Assembly: GCA_016342355.1 (NCBI GenBank)
Contig: JAEINP010000008.1
Coordinates: 1-64,000 of the forward strand
Length of the DNA: 64,000 nucleotides
Direction: 5' to 3'
Source of the DNA: Desulfatibacillum sp.
Lineage (GTDB): Bacteria > Desulfobacterota > Desulfobacteria > Desulfobacterales > Desulfatibacillaceae
Part shown: positions 36,157 to 45,676 of the stretch, one piece after another
Layout: each line of letters starts with the position of its first letter
How positions within the stretch are numbered: the stretch's first letter is position 1
Notes under the pieces: model-generated
The model's input: only the letters and a program-made list of their open reading frames with translations
What the model was told of the DNA's origin: nothing
Database searches by the model: none
Made by a program: the position numbers and the translations under genes

Positions 36157-37551
36157 TCAGTTGGGCGCATGAATATTTTTCCGTTTCATTTTTTCTACCA
36201 GAGTGGTGCGGTTGATATGGAGAAGCTTCGCTGCCTGGGTTTTAACCCAATTGGCTTCCTCCAATGCCTGGACGATGAGATTTTTTTCATATTCTTCCAC
36301 GGCATGGTCAAAGCGGATACCTCCTGATGGCAGTTTGAGGCCTGCTTCAGGTTCTTTGGTATCCAGGCCCAGGATGGAGGCCGGAAGGTCTTCCCTGCCG
36401 ATGGTATCCCCGTTTGTGAGGATAAGGACCCTTTCCACCACGTTTTCCAGTTCCCTGACATTGCCAGGCCAGTGATGGCCCATGAGGGAGTTCATGGCGG
36501 GCTGGCTGATACGCTTGACGGGCCTATCCTTTTCTACGGACAGCTTATTCATGAAAAAATCAATGAGCAGAGGGATGTCTGTTTTCCGATCTCTTAGAGG
36601 CGGCACTTCAATGGGAATAACGTTGAGGCGATAATACAGGTCTTCGCGGAATTCCCGTTTTTCAACCGCTTCCATGAGGTCTTTGTTGGTGGCGGCAAGA
36701 ATACGAATATCCACTGTCATGGTACGAGTGCTGCCAATGCGCTCAAAGGCCTGTTCCTGTATGACCCGAAGGAGCTTGACCTGAAGGTTGGGGCTCATGT
36801 CCCCGATTTCATCCAGGAAGATGGTTCCACCGTTGGCCACTTCAAAGCGTCCTATGCGGGTTTTGTGAGCGCCGGTAAAGGCGCCTTTTTCATGGCCGAA
36901 AAGTTCACTTTCAAGCAATTCCTCGGGGATGGCGCCACAGTTGATAATGACCATGGGTTCATCCCGCCTGGGACTGTTGTAGTGGATGGCCCTGGCGATA
37001 AGTTCTTTACCTGTGCCCGATTCCCCGGTGATGAGCACCGTGCTGTCGGTGTCGGCAACTTTTTCAATGAGTTCAAAGACTTCTTGGATTTGTGTGCTGT
37101 CACCCACAAAATTTTCAAACCGATATTTTTTCTTAAGCTGCTTTTTTAAAATAGTGTTTTCACGTTCCAGTCGCTTGAATTTGATTGCGGTGGAAACAGC
37201 ATGGAGCAACTCATCAAACTTGACGGGTTTGGTGATATAGTCAAAAGCGCCCATCTTGATGGCTTCCACGGAATTGCGAATGCTGCCAAAGCCAGTGAGG
37301 ACTAAGCACTGGGTTTCCTGGGAGTATTTTTGCAGGTGCTTAAGCACCCCCATTCCGTCTAGTCCGGGCATATTCAGATCCGTCACCACCACGTCGAAGA
37401 ACTGTTTTTCCAGTTCGGCAATGGCGTCAGCGCCATCTGAAGCGGTGTGGGTGCGGTAACCGGCATCTGAAAGGACCTCGGTGAGAGTGGCAAGGACTCC
37501 GGGGTCATCGTCAACCAATAAGATTTTTTCCATCTTCTTTTTTATTGCCAT
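36157..37551 (-). CDS. Sigma-54-dependent response regulator (AtoC/FleQ-like)
   Basis: About 464 residues: an intact receiver (ILLVDDDPG, VVVTDLNMPGLDG, KPVKF), an AAA+ domain with GESGTGKE, a canonical GAFTGA loop and IFLDEIGDM (Walker B), and a Fis-type HTH (LLHINRTTLVEKMKRK) that resembles the FleQ/AtoC group. It should drive sigma-54 promoters when phosphorylated. Starts at 37551 or 37533 are both possible; neither has a strong ribosome site. A sigma-70 promoter lies about 130 bases upstream. It may be the second activator for the -24/-12 promoters found at flgB, cheY and the PilZ-che operon. No sensor kinase is adjacent. Confidence 0.9.
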   Translation of the reverse strand: MAIKKKMEKILLVDDDPGVLATLTEVLSDAGYRTHTASDGADAIAELEKQFFDVVVTDLNMPGLDGMGVLKHLQKYSQETQCLVLTGFGSIRNSVEAIKMGAFDYITKPVKFDELLHAVSTAIKFKRLERENTILKKQLKKKYRFENFVGDSTQIQEVFELIEKVADTDSTVLITGESGTGKELIARAIHYNSPRRDEPMVIINCGAIPEELLESELFGHEKGAFTGAHKTRIGRFEVANGGTIFLDEIGDMSPNLQVKLLRVIQEQAFERIGSTRTMTVDIRILAATNKDLMEAVEKREFREDLYYRLNVIPIEVPPLRDRKTDIPLLIDFFMNKLSVEKDRPVKRISQPAMNSLMGHHWPGNVRELENVVERVLILTNGDTIGREDLPASILGLDTKEPEAGLKLPSGGIRFDHAVEEYEKNLIVQALEEANWVKTQAAKLLHINRTTLVEKMKRKNIHAPN

Positions 37552-37690
37552 GGCAGGATATATTTTCTGGTCCTGATACAGGGGGTTTTCCCCTGACTGG
37601 TATAGAGATTGCCAAAGCCGCCCCGGCAACGACTGGATAAATGCGGAAACGACTTCAACTTTGGGGCGAACCCATGATCGTTATTTATTT

Positions 37691-37719
37691 ATTATATTAC
37701 AAAAAATGGGGGAAATCAA
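37691..37719 (-). promoter_or_regulatory. Sigma-70 promoter of the AtoC/FleQ-like regulator
   Basis: TTGATT (37719-37714), a 17-base spacer and a perfect TATAAT (37696-37691) on the minus strand. The start of transcription would be near 37684, leaving a leader of about 130 bases. The remaining bases of 37552-37893 contain the hairpin described next and no gene. Confidence 0.7.
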
Positions 37720-37804
37720 GAAAAGGAGGCCAGGCTTCCGATTTTTTTTACAAATAGCAAATAACCCTGCTTCCCGGAAGGCTGGAGAGGGCATAGAAAC
37801 TGGC

Positions 37805-37831
37805 GGGCAGGGTGCAAAAATGACCCTGCCC
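37805..37831 (-). terminator. Terminator-like hairpin after the 37894-38334 gene
   Basis: A nine-pair stem GGGCAGGGT (37805-37813) / ACCCTGCCC (37823-37831) with a nine-base loop lies 63 bases beyond the stop. The T-run is poor, so it may end transcription weakly or with help from Rho. Confidence 0.5.
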
Positions 37832-37893
37832 CGAATGGATGGTCCTGACTTAGATGTTTACCCGGTAATAGGGGCCGGAAGGTTAGTCATGAA

Positions 37894-38334
37894 TCAGACG
37901 TAGTCTCCTCGACGGAATTTAATGGCCTCCACGCTGGCATATACCGCCGCCTGATTGACGATCCGACCCACTCCATTATTGGAATCCACATGAGAAAGAA
38001 CCCGTTTGGCCACATTGGCCTCCAGTTCCATCTGGTCTACGACCGGCCCCATGGATTTGAGGGTGGTATCGGGATTTTCCAGGGCGGTTGTGTACTGTTC
38101 CAAAAGCCCCAGGAGTTTGTCTGCCTGCCTTGTGGCCATTTCTTCGTAATCCGCCATGGGCTGAATCGGCATGGGCGCTGACAAGGGCATGGTTTCGGTA
38201 ACATGGGATGCCAGCCCCTTTTGCACCTGATCCAAAATATTGCCAAAGGCGCCGTCTGCTTTGGAGGTTTTGTTCTGGCCCTGGGGGTCAGGCATGAAGT
38301 ATCCGCCGATTTTTGATATGTCAACCATATCCAT
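37894..38334 (-). CDS. Hypothetical protein near cheY
   Basis: A 146-residue protein of unknown family. The N-terminal part has a FliE-like look (GAFGNILDQVQKGLASHV), the middle is helical (ATRQADKLLGLLEQYTTALE), and the end (NQAAVYASVEAIKFRRGDYV) looks conserved. No signal peptide or membrane helix. GGAGATG precedes the ATG, and it sits 133 bases after the cheY stop, so co-transcription with cheY is likely. A flagellar or chemotaxis accessory role is plausible from position only. Confidence 0.7.
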   Translation of the reverse strand: MDMVDISKIGGYFMPDPQGQNKTSKADGAFGNILDQVQKGLASHVTETMPLSAPMPIQPMADYEEMATRQADKLLGLLEQYTTALENPDTTLKSMGPVVDQMELEANVAKRVLSHVDSNNGVGRIVNQAAVYASVEAIKFRRGDYV

Positions 38335-38467
38335 CTCCTTCGTATATTGCTTGACGGAATAATTTCCGGCAGTCGGTTCCTGCCAGGTTCATTCCATTAG
38401 CCGACCAGTTTTTAAGGAACCCGGCCTTAAGTGGCCGGGCCTGAAAAACCTTTCAGCCATCCTGGTT

Positions 38468-38842
38468 TTAGCCCAGGACCTTCTTTAGTTTCTCTTTTAC
38501 CGCATCTGCAGTAAAGGGTTTCACAATATAATTGCTGACTCCTGCCTGGACCGCTTCCACAACCCTGGTTTTTTGGGCTTCGGCGGTTACCATAACAAAA
38601 GGTATGGCTTTGAGTTTATCATCAGCCCTGACTGCTTTCAATAAATCCAGCCCCGACATATTGGGCATGTTCCAGTCACATATAATCAGGTCAACAGGGC
38701 CGGTTTGCAAATGCTTGAGGGCCACTGCCCCGTCTTCAGCCTCTGCAATATTGGTAAAACCGATATCCTTGAGGATATTTTTCACAATACGCCGCATTGT
38801 GGCAAAGTCATCGACAACAAGTACTTTCAAATTCGGATCCAT
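38468..38842 (-). CDS. cheY: Chemotaxis response regulator CheY
   Basis: A 124-residue single-domain receiver very close to classical CheY: LVVDDFATMRRIVKNIL start, phospho-acceptor in LIICDWNMPNMSGL, conserved TAEAQ and KPFTADAVKEKL. CheY-P binds the flagellar switch to change rotation. I start it at 38842, where AAGGAGA lies eight bases upstream. It is transcribed in the same direction as the main che operon but appears to have its own sigma-54 promoter just after cheX. Confidence 0.95.
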   Translation of the reverse strand: MDPNLKVLVVDDFATMRRIVKNILKDIGFTNIAEAEDGAVALKHLQTGPVDLIICDWNMPNMSGLDLLKAVRADDKLKAIPFVMVTAEAQKTRVVEAVQAGVSNYIVKPFTADAVKEKLKKVLG

Positions 38843-38911
38843 TGTTTTGCCTCTCCTTTGGAAAATGTCCACATTTCTGACTTGCCCTTACTTGGCCATG
38901 GCACCCAGTAA

Positions 38912-38927
38912 TGCAAATTCCGTTCCT
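38912..38927 (-). promoter_or_regulatory. Candidate sigma-54 promoter for cheY
   Basis: AGGAACGGAATTTGCA on the minus strand has GG and GC ten bases apart and a perfect TTGCA -12 box. It shares GGAATTTGC with the flgB promoter. The start would be near 38901, about 60 bases before cheY. A second weaker -24/-12 match (TGGCCA ... GGGCA) sits at about 38883-38898. Confidence 0.5.
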
Positions 38928-39430
38928 CATTCTCCCTTACACATGAATTTTCCTCCCGGCAAGGCAAGCCCGGAGGAGGCAAGTCCCCTCACGTGGACGG
39001 ATAAATAATGGTTCTCAACGTCAAAAAACACGTTTAAATCTCTATCATCATTGCAGATATCCAAATCGATCCCTTTTCTGGCCACCGGAATATCTGGCGA
39101 TACTACCCCAGGAAAGGAGCACTCATTTATCAGATTTCCGGTTATAATATTTGCTGCCTCTCGCACCACATCCTCCATTTCCTGCTGGCTAAGCGCTTTG
39201 GCTTCCCCGAACATATTTCCAGCCATTTTCAAACACAAAGCCCCAGACCCGGCAATCATGACCTCCAAGCCGCCATTTTTAAGGACCACGTTGGCAATGT
39301 ATGTTTCATCGCCAGTATGTTTCAAAGCATCTTCCATGCCAATTTCCCGTGGAAACATGAAATACATCTGCTCAAAAACATTGAGCACCACCTGTTTAAG
39401 AATTTCTTTAATAGGGTTTTCAGGTTCCAT
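38927..39430 (-). CDS. cheX: Chemotaxis phosphatase CheX
   Basis: A 167-residue CheX-family protein, the CheC-like class that removes phosphate from CheY-P. The catalytic ExxN pattern is seen in VVREAANIITGNLIN, followed at the expected distance by a proline region (SFPGVVSPDIP). The start at 39430 follows GGAGGT; an in-frame extension to 39592 would overlap cheR. It is the last gene of the PilZ-cheD-...-cheR run. No cheC or cheZ is seen. Confidence 0.88.
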   Translation of the reverse strand: MEPENPIKEILKQVVLNVFEQMYFMFPREIGMEDALKHTGDETYIANVVLKNGGLEVMIAGSGALCLKMAGNMFGEAKALSQQEMEDVVREAANIITGNLINECSFPGVVSPDIPVARKGIDLDICNDDRDLNVFFDVENHYLSVHVRGLASSGLALPGGKFMCKGE

Positions 39431-39509
39431 GATTGCACCTCCGGTATGGGGAAAAATCGATTTTGTATAAAACAGGCGGGTCAATTTTTCCTCCCGGCAC
39501 AATTTTCCC

Positions 39510-39525
39510 GGCATAGGAAGAGCCA
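39510..39525 (-). promoter_or_regulatory. Possible sigma-54 element upstream of cheX
   Basis: TGGCTCTTCCTATGCC has GG and GC ten bases apart and a good -24 box, but only three of five bases in the -12 box. Its start would fall near 39499, some 70 bases before cheX. A match of this quality could be chance. Confidence 0.25.
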
Positions 39526-39588
39526 AAGCGGACCCGGCGCTTGCTCCGCCACCTGGCGCGGAAATGGCGCAGGGCATCTTGCAAAGCG

Positions 39589-40437
39589 TCATTTCCGGTA
39601 CAAAGTGGGCTGCACATAGGTAAAGGGATGTTCAATGTTAGTCAGGCTTTCAGCATGGCCGACAAAAAGGTACCCGCCCCTTCCCAGGTGGTCATAAAAG
39701 CCTTGAACCAGACTATGCTGGGTGGTTTTGTCAAAATAAATCATTACATTGCGGCACATTATCAAGTCAAAGGGTTCCAGGAAACAGCATGACTCCATGA
39801 GGTTATGATACCGAAAGACCACCATGTTTTTCAGGCTGTCCTTCACCTGGTAGAATCCATCCTGCTTGCCAAAACCTTTTCGAAAATAACGCCTGAGCAA
39901 CGTAATGGGAATGCCGTCCAGCTTGGCCTTGGCATAGACCCCCTTTGACGCCTTTTCCAGGATGTCTGTGGAAAGGTCGGATGCCAAAATCCTGGCATCC
40001 AACTCCGGAACGCTACGAAAAAACTCTTGGATACTGATGGCCAGACTGTAGGGTTCCTCTCCGCTGGAGCATCCGGCTGACCAGCAACGAATTTTAACCT
40101 TGTTCCTGTTTTTTTCCAGGAATCCGGGAAAAACCACCTGCTCCAAAAAATCAAAATGGTTTTTCTCCCGAAAAAAGCTGGTCTTGTTCGTGGTAAGGGC
40201 ATCCATCATCCTCACCAGTTCCAATCCTCCCTGGTCATTGTCCAAAAGGTGAAAATATTCCTCAAAACTCTTGCAACCGGTAGCACGCAAGCGTTTGCCC
40301 AAGCGCGCCTTAACCAGTTCCTTTTTACCTTGATGCAGGTTTATCCCGCTTTTGGCATAGACCAGAGTCGTGATTTGCTTGAAATCGCTGTCCGAAAGTT
40401 CCAGTGTCAAATCCGTCCCCCATTGCAGACAAGCCAT
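39589..40437 (-). CDS. cheR: Chemotaxis protein methyltransferase CheR
   Basis: A 282-residue SAM-dependent methyltransferase that methylates receptor glutamates. N-terminal helical domain (LSDSDFKQITTLVYAKSGINL), SAM-binding motif CWSAGCSSGEEPYSLAI near residue 120, and FDLIMCRNVMIYFDKTTQ are standard. The start is uncertain because the ATG at 40437 lacks a clear ribosome site. It follows cheA by 26 bases. No receptor (MCP) gene is in the window. Confidence 0.94.
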   Translation of the reverse strand: MACLQWGTDLTLELSDSDFKQITTLVYAKSGINLHQGKKELVKARLGKRLRATGCKSFEEYFHLLDNDQGGLELVRMMDALTTNKTSFFREKNHFDFLEQVVFPGFLEKNRNKVKIRCWSAGCSSGEEPYSLAISIQEFFRSVPELDARILASDLSTDILEKASKGVYAKAKLDGIPITLLRRYFRKGFGKQDGFYQVKDSLKNMVVFRYHNLMESCCFLEPFDLIMCRNVMIYFDKTTQHSLVQGFYDHLGRGGYLFVGHAESLTNIEHPFTYVQPTLYRK

Positions 40438-40463
40438 GAATCAGGGGGGCGTATATCTGGAAA

Positions 40464-42737
40464 TCATGGGGCTTGCCCGGCTCCCCCTTGGGTTTCCGCC
40501 AGGCTGAAAATCCCCGACACATCCAAAATCATCCCTACCCTGCCATTTGCCAGAATCGCCCCCCCTGCCAGGCCCACCACATTTTTCAGCATGGCGGAAA
40601 GGCTTTTAATCACTACCTCTTGCTTCCCAAGTATTTCATCCACCAAAATGCATTTTTGTTTGCCTTCGCTTTCAGCGATGACCACTATGGCATCCCAGGG
40701 ATTTCGCGTGTTGGGGGCAAAATCGAATAAATCATGGAGTCTGACAAGGGGATACAGGTTCCCGCGAATTTTGATCATCTCCCCTTTATTCGCTACCGTG
40801 TGGCAATCATCCTTGTTAGGCCGGATGGACTCCAGAACGCTCACGGTGGGTACGACGTATGATTGCTCCCCTGCCTTTACAATGATGCCATCAATTACAG
40901 CCAGGGTCAACGGCAACTTGAGAAGGATTGTCGTGCCCTCGCCCATGCGAGACATCACCTCCACCTTGCCCCTCAGTTTATCCAGGACCCCCTTGACTAC
41001 ATCCATGCCCACACCTCTGCCGGAAACATCCGTCACCTTTTTGGCGGTGGAAAATCCAGGATGAAAAATCAGCCCGAAAATATCCTGATCGTTCATGCTG
41101 TCACCGGACTGGATCACCCCTTTTTCAATGGCTTTCGCCACCAGAGCCTTTTTATCCAGGCCCAGGCCGTCATCGGTCACTTCGATAATCATATTGCCGC
41201 CCTTATGGAAGGCATTCAAAATGATCGTCCCGGTTTCCGGCTTTCCCGCAGCCAGTCGGTCCTCCGGTTTTTCGATACCATGATCCGCGGAGTTGCGGAC
41301 CATATGGACCAAGGGGTCGTAAATCATATCCACCATATTGCGGTCGATTTCCGTGTCTTCCCCCATCATTTGCAGTTTGACTTTTTTGCCTGCCTTGTTG
41401 GACAAATCCCGAACCAGACGGATCATTTTTTGGAAGGTACTCTTCATGGGGATCATACGCATGGACATGGATAAGCGTTGGATTTCCGATGTAATCCGGC
41501 TCAACTGGGCCAGGTCCCCGGCAAGGTCCCTGTCCTTGCCCGCTACCATGGCCAGGCGTTGCTTGATAACCGCCTCGTTGATGACCAACTCCCCCACCAT
41601 GTCCACCATATTGTCCAACTTAAGGGTGTCCACTTTGATAAATCCGCCTGTCCCATCTCCTCCGGCGGCAGCCGGGGGTTGACGGGCGCTCTTTTGTTTA
41701 CGCAGGGCTTGGGCCACATCCTTGGCTTTGGCCTTTTTCTCCGAAATCAGGATCTCGCCTATCCTTTTACCGGCGGACTCCCCCGAAGCCTGCTTTTCCA
41801 GGGCCATTTGCAGGTCTTCCGCCTGCACTACCCCCGTTTTGACCAAAATCTCCCCCACATCATTGCCATCGCACTCAGGGACAGACGTTTCAATTTCCCC
41901 CGACAGATCCTCCTCCTGGACCTCGGCAATGGCGCGAAGCCGCTCCAAAAAGGGCTCCAAATTCAGGATCTCAGGTTCACAGCGACCAGTATTAATCCGT
42001 TCCCGGATATCGTCAATCAGCCTGATCACCAAATCCACCCCGTCCAGGACAATATCCACCAGATTGGGGCTGACGGGAATTTTTTTACTCCTGGCATCAT
42101 CCAGAACGGTTTCGATCTGATGGGCAAGTTTGTTGATTTCCATGAGGTTCAAAAAACCCGAAACCCCTTTAATGGTGTGAAATGGCCGGAATATGGCATC
42201 CACCAGTTGAAGATTGTCCGGGTCTTTTTCCAGTTCCAGAACATGGATTTCAATGGTGCCCAAATGCTCCAGAGATTCCTGAATGAATGACTCGATGAGT
42301 TCCCGATCCTGGGACAGGTCCTGGGGCGCCGGCTGAACCCGGGTTGATTGTTCAAGGTTTTTGGGCCAGGAATCAGCTCCGTCTGAACAGAAGTTCAGAT
42401 ATGGGCACTCCACCAGGAAGCTCTGCAATCTTTTCAGGTCCGAGCTATCCTCCGAGGTAATGCAGCGGGTTTCCTGCAACAAGGAGATACCTTTGCCCAG
42501 TTCCTCCAGAGCCTTGTCCGGATCTTCCACTTCAAACAAGGCCATTTGTTCAGCAATGCCCTTGAGCCCGGAACTCAGGGCAATCCATGGTTTTGGCATC
42601 TGATCCCGGACCAATTGATTCACCGTGTCAAAATTATTCAGGATGCTTCCCAGGGCCTGAATATCATCGGGCTCCATGGTCACAACGCAAAGAGCGCTTT
42701 CGTCCAAAATCGTTTGAACTTGATCCCTGTTTTCCAC
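40464..42737 (-). CDS. cheA: Chemotaxis histidine kinase CheA with extra N-terminal regions
   Basis: About 757 residues from a GTG start supported by AAAGGA nine bases upstream. Order: an unusual N-terminal helical region (1-140); HPt domain (about 150-250) with the phosphorylated histidine near residue 187 (RPFHTIKGVSGF); a duplicated segment (about 290-350) with two DVGEILVKTG/KRIGEILISE units resembling GspE-N/MshEN; dimerisation helices (about 375-430); ATPase domain with HMVRNSADHGIE, DDGLGLD and GRGVGMDVV; and a C-terminal CheW-like domain (about 610-755). It phosphorylates CheY and CheB. No separate CheW or CheY-binding P2 is obvious. Confidence 0.95.
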   Translation of the reverse strand: MENRDQVQTILDESALCVVTMEPDDIQALGSILNNFDTVNQLVRDQMPKPWIALSSGLKGIAEQMALFEVEDPDKALEELGKGISLLQETRCITSEDSSDLKRLQSFLVECPYLNFCSDGADSWPKNLEQSTRVQPAPQDLSQDRELIESFIQESLEHLGTIEIHVLELEKDPDNLQLVDAIFRPFHTIKGVSGFLNLMEINKLAHQIETVLDDARSKKIPVSPNLVDIVLDGVDLVIRLIDDIRERINTGRCEPEILNLEPFLERLRAIAEVQEEDLSGEIETSVPECDGNDVGEILVKTGVVQAEDLQMALEKQASGESAGKRIGEILISEKKAKAKDVAQALRKQKSARQPPAAAGGDGTGGFIKVDTLKLDNMVDMVGELVINEAVIKQRLAMVAGKDRDLAGDLAQLSRITSEIQRLSMSMRMIPMKSTFQKMIRLVRDLSNKAGKKVKLQMMGEDTEIDRNMVDMIYDPLVHMVRNSADHGIEKPEDRLAAGKPETGTIILNAFHKGGNMIIEVTDDGLGLDKKALVAKAIEKGVIQSGDSMNDQDIFGLIFHPGFSTAKKVTDVSGRGVGMDVVKGVLDKLRGKVEVMSRMGEGTTILLKLPLTLAVIDGIIVKAGEQSYVVPTVSVLESIRPNKDDCHTVANKGEMIKIRGNLYPLVRLHDLFDFAPNTRNPWDAIVVIAESEGKQKCILVDEILGKQEVVIKSLSAMLKNVVGLAGGAILANGRVGMILDVSGIFSLAETQGGAGQAP

Positions 42738-42774
42738 CTTGGTGTATCCTTTCAAAAACGATTTAGCGTATTAG

Positions 42775-43845
<1,071 letters not shown>

Positions 43846-43863
43846 TCACTCCTGGGTTTCCGA

Positions 43864-44289
43864 TTAGAAGTCCATGCCATCATCATCGACAACGGTATCC
43901 GATTCATGGGATTCCACGCCCAGGGCTCGGGTAAGGGTGTCTCGAATAATTTCGGGTTTAAAGGGTTTCTTCACAAAGTCCCTGGCTCCAAGATTTCGGA
44001 GTTGTTGCAACTTTTCCTCCCTTCCCTCAGTGGTGACCACAATGACAGGGATTTGAGAAAACACGGGATTAGCCCGCAGTGCCGCCAAAAACGCCTCGCC
44101 ATCCATGACAGGCATGTTCAGGTCGCTGAGGATCACATCAACCCATTCCTCATCCAATAGTTTCAAGGCGGCCTTCCCGTCTTCAGCCTCGAAAAACCGG
44201 TCCACGTCAAACCCGGACATTTGAACGGTCCTTTTGACGATGGACCGCATGGATGAGGAGTCGTCCACAATCAAGAGTCTGAATCCCAT
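43864..44289 (-). CDS. CheY-like response regulator
   Basis: A 141-residue single receiver: RLLIVDDSSSMRSIV, VILSDLNMPVMDGEAFL, TTEGR and KKPFKPEIIRDTLTRAL, followed by an acidic tail (SDTVVDDDGMDF). The start at 44289 follows GAGGAGA. A second CheY-type protein besides the one at 38468; it may act as a phosphate sink or address a different target. It lies between the HDOD gene and cheB. Confidence 0.92.
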   Translation of the reverse strand: MGFRLLIVDDSSSMRSIVKRTVQMSGFDVDRFFEAEDGKAALKLLDEEWVDVILSDLNMPVMDGEAFLAALRANPVFSQIPVIVVTTEGREEKLQQLRNLGARDFVKKPFKPEIIRDTLTRALGVESHESDTVVDDDGMDF

Positions 44290-44347
44290 AGTTCTCCTCA
44301 CATTCTATGCAATTGCTGGCAGCCATGCCACCCGATCGGACGGCTTT

Positions 44348-45196
44348 TCACCCCAACATAATAATATCCTGCACTTTCTCATATTCATCCAAAAAACCTG
44401 CCATTATGATCTGCAGATCGGTGTTGTTCATGCCATGCTGTTTCAGGACTTCATCCCGGCCCCGGACATGGAGTCCCTGTCGCCCCACGCCTATGCCCAT
44501 CATGAGGCATAAAATATTGGCCAAATATACAGCCTGGGTGGTGGGATCAGAGTCAGCGCCCTCCTGGGGAGCATGATGGTAGCGGATGGCCCGGACGATT
44601 TCCTTGGGAAAGCCCCAAAGCTCTCCCATGCGGGCGCCCACTTCCGCGTGATCCACGCCCAGGACCTCCTGTTCCGCCTCAGTAAAAGAATATCCTTTTT
44701 CTCCCACCAGAGCGAACATCTGGCTGAAATACTCGTCCACCACCCCATCCAAGATGGTTTTACCCACGTCATGAAGCAGGCCTGCGGTAAACACGGACGA
44801 TTCATCCACACCCTTGAATTTTTTGGATACCAGCCGGGAAATGATGGCCGTGGAAATGGCGTGCTTCCAAAGATCGTGCTTGGACAGGGCATACCCGTCC
44901 ATGGCGTTTTTGTAGTATTTGACTACAGTTCCCGTGAGTATGATTTCCTTGAGCTGCTGGTTGCCCAGCCTTATGACAGCCTCGCGGAGCGAACCCACCT
45001 TGCGGGGCAGGCCGAAATAGGCGGAATTGCATACCTTGAGCACATTGGCGGTGATGGCTTGGTCGTACTGGACCACTTTGACCACATCCATAGCTGAAGT
45101 ATCTGGAGAGTCCAGCAAAGCCATGGCCTGGGTCACCACAGTGGGAAAGGGAGGCAGTTGCTCGATGTCTTTGAGTATGGATTCGATGTCCATCAC
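44348..45196 (-). CDS. HDOD domain signalling protein
   Basis: A 282-residue HDOD protein (a modified HD fold without the catalytic HD pair in its usual form). LPPFPTVVTQAMALL and VLKVCNSAYFGLPRKVGSLREAVIRLG are characteristic; the second half (FTAGLLHDVGKTILD, LGVDHAEVGARMGELW) is the HD-like part. Such proteins sit in chemotaxis and two-component clusters as signalling adaptors of uncertain mechanism. Its GTG start overlaps the cheD stop (GTGA). GAGGAAAGGA lies upstream. Confidence 0.9.
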   Translation of the reverse strand: MMDIESILKDIEQLPPFPTVVTQAMALLDSPDTSAMDVVKVVQYDQAITANVLKVCNSAYFGLPRKVGSLREAVIRLGNQQLKEIILTGTVVKYYKNAMDGYALSKHDLWKHAISTAIISRLVSKKFKGVDESSVFTAGLLHDVGKTILDGVVDEYFSQMFALVGEKGYSFTEAEQEVLGVDHAEVGARMGELWGFPKEIVRAIRYHHAPQEGADSDPTTQAVYLANILCLMMGIGVGRQGLHVRGRDEVLKQHGMNNTDLQIIMAGFLDEYEKVQDIIMLG

Positions 45197-45672
45197 AATA
45201 TCCTTTCCTCCTGGCCCGAAACCTTCATGTTCAGGTTGCCCGTACCTATATGCAGGCGAATGGTTCGGTTAACCATGCCGCCCACATCCTCGGCTGTGAT
45301 CATGACCTTGTTTCTCCAGAACATTTTACGCAGGGCCGCGTAGTTTCGTTTGCCAATATTAAAAAAACCGGATTCGTCCATTAACTGGGCGCCCCCGGCC
45401 ACTTTGATGACCATCCGCTGCTTTTGAGCTCCCAGTTTGTAACAGGCCTTAAAGAGAGCAGGGATTCCCGTGTCTGCGAACATGGCCGGATTTGCCTGGC
45501 TTTTTTCCTTGGATATGCTGGAATCGGGAAGCATATAATGAAGCATTCCACCCACCTTGGCTTCCGGATCATAAATGGCAAGCCCGATGCAAGACCCCAG
45601 AGAATAGGTGACCAAAGTGACATCCGGATTATTACTCACTTTGATGTCAGAAATATCCACGATTATATTCAA
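45193..45672 (-). CDS. cheD: Receptor glutamine deamidase CheD
   Basis: About 160 residues. The catalytic Cys is in YSLGSCIGLAIYD, the His in MLHYMLPD, with GGAQL and IRLHIGTGNL typical of CheD. It deamidates receptor glutamines and in some bacteria partners the CheC/CheX phosphatase. No ATG lies at the expected start. A TTG at 45672 preceded by GGGGTGA, or a GTG at 45660, fits best; the long frame to 45777 overlaps the PilZ gene. Confidence 0.9.
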   Translation of the reverse strand: MNIIVDISDIKVSNNPDVTLVTYSLGSCIGLAIYDPEAKVGGMLHYMLPDSSISKEKSQANPAMFADTGIPALFKACYKLGAQKQRMVIKVAGGAQLMDESGFFNIGKRNYAALRKMFWRNKVMITAEDVGGMVNRTIRLHIGTGNLNMKVSGQEERIL

Positions 45673-45676
45673 ATCA

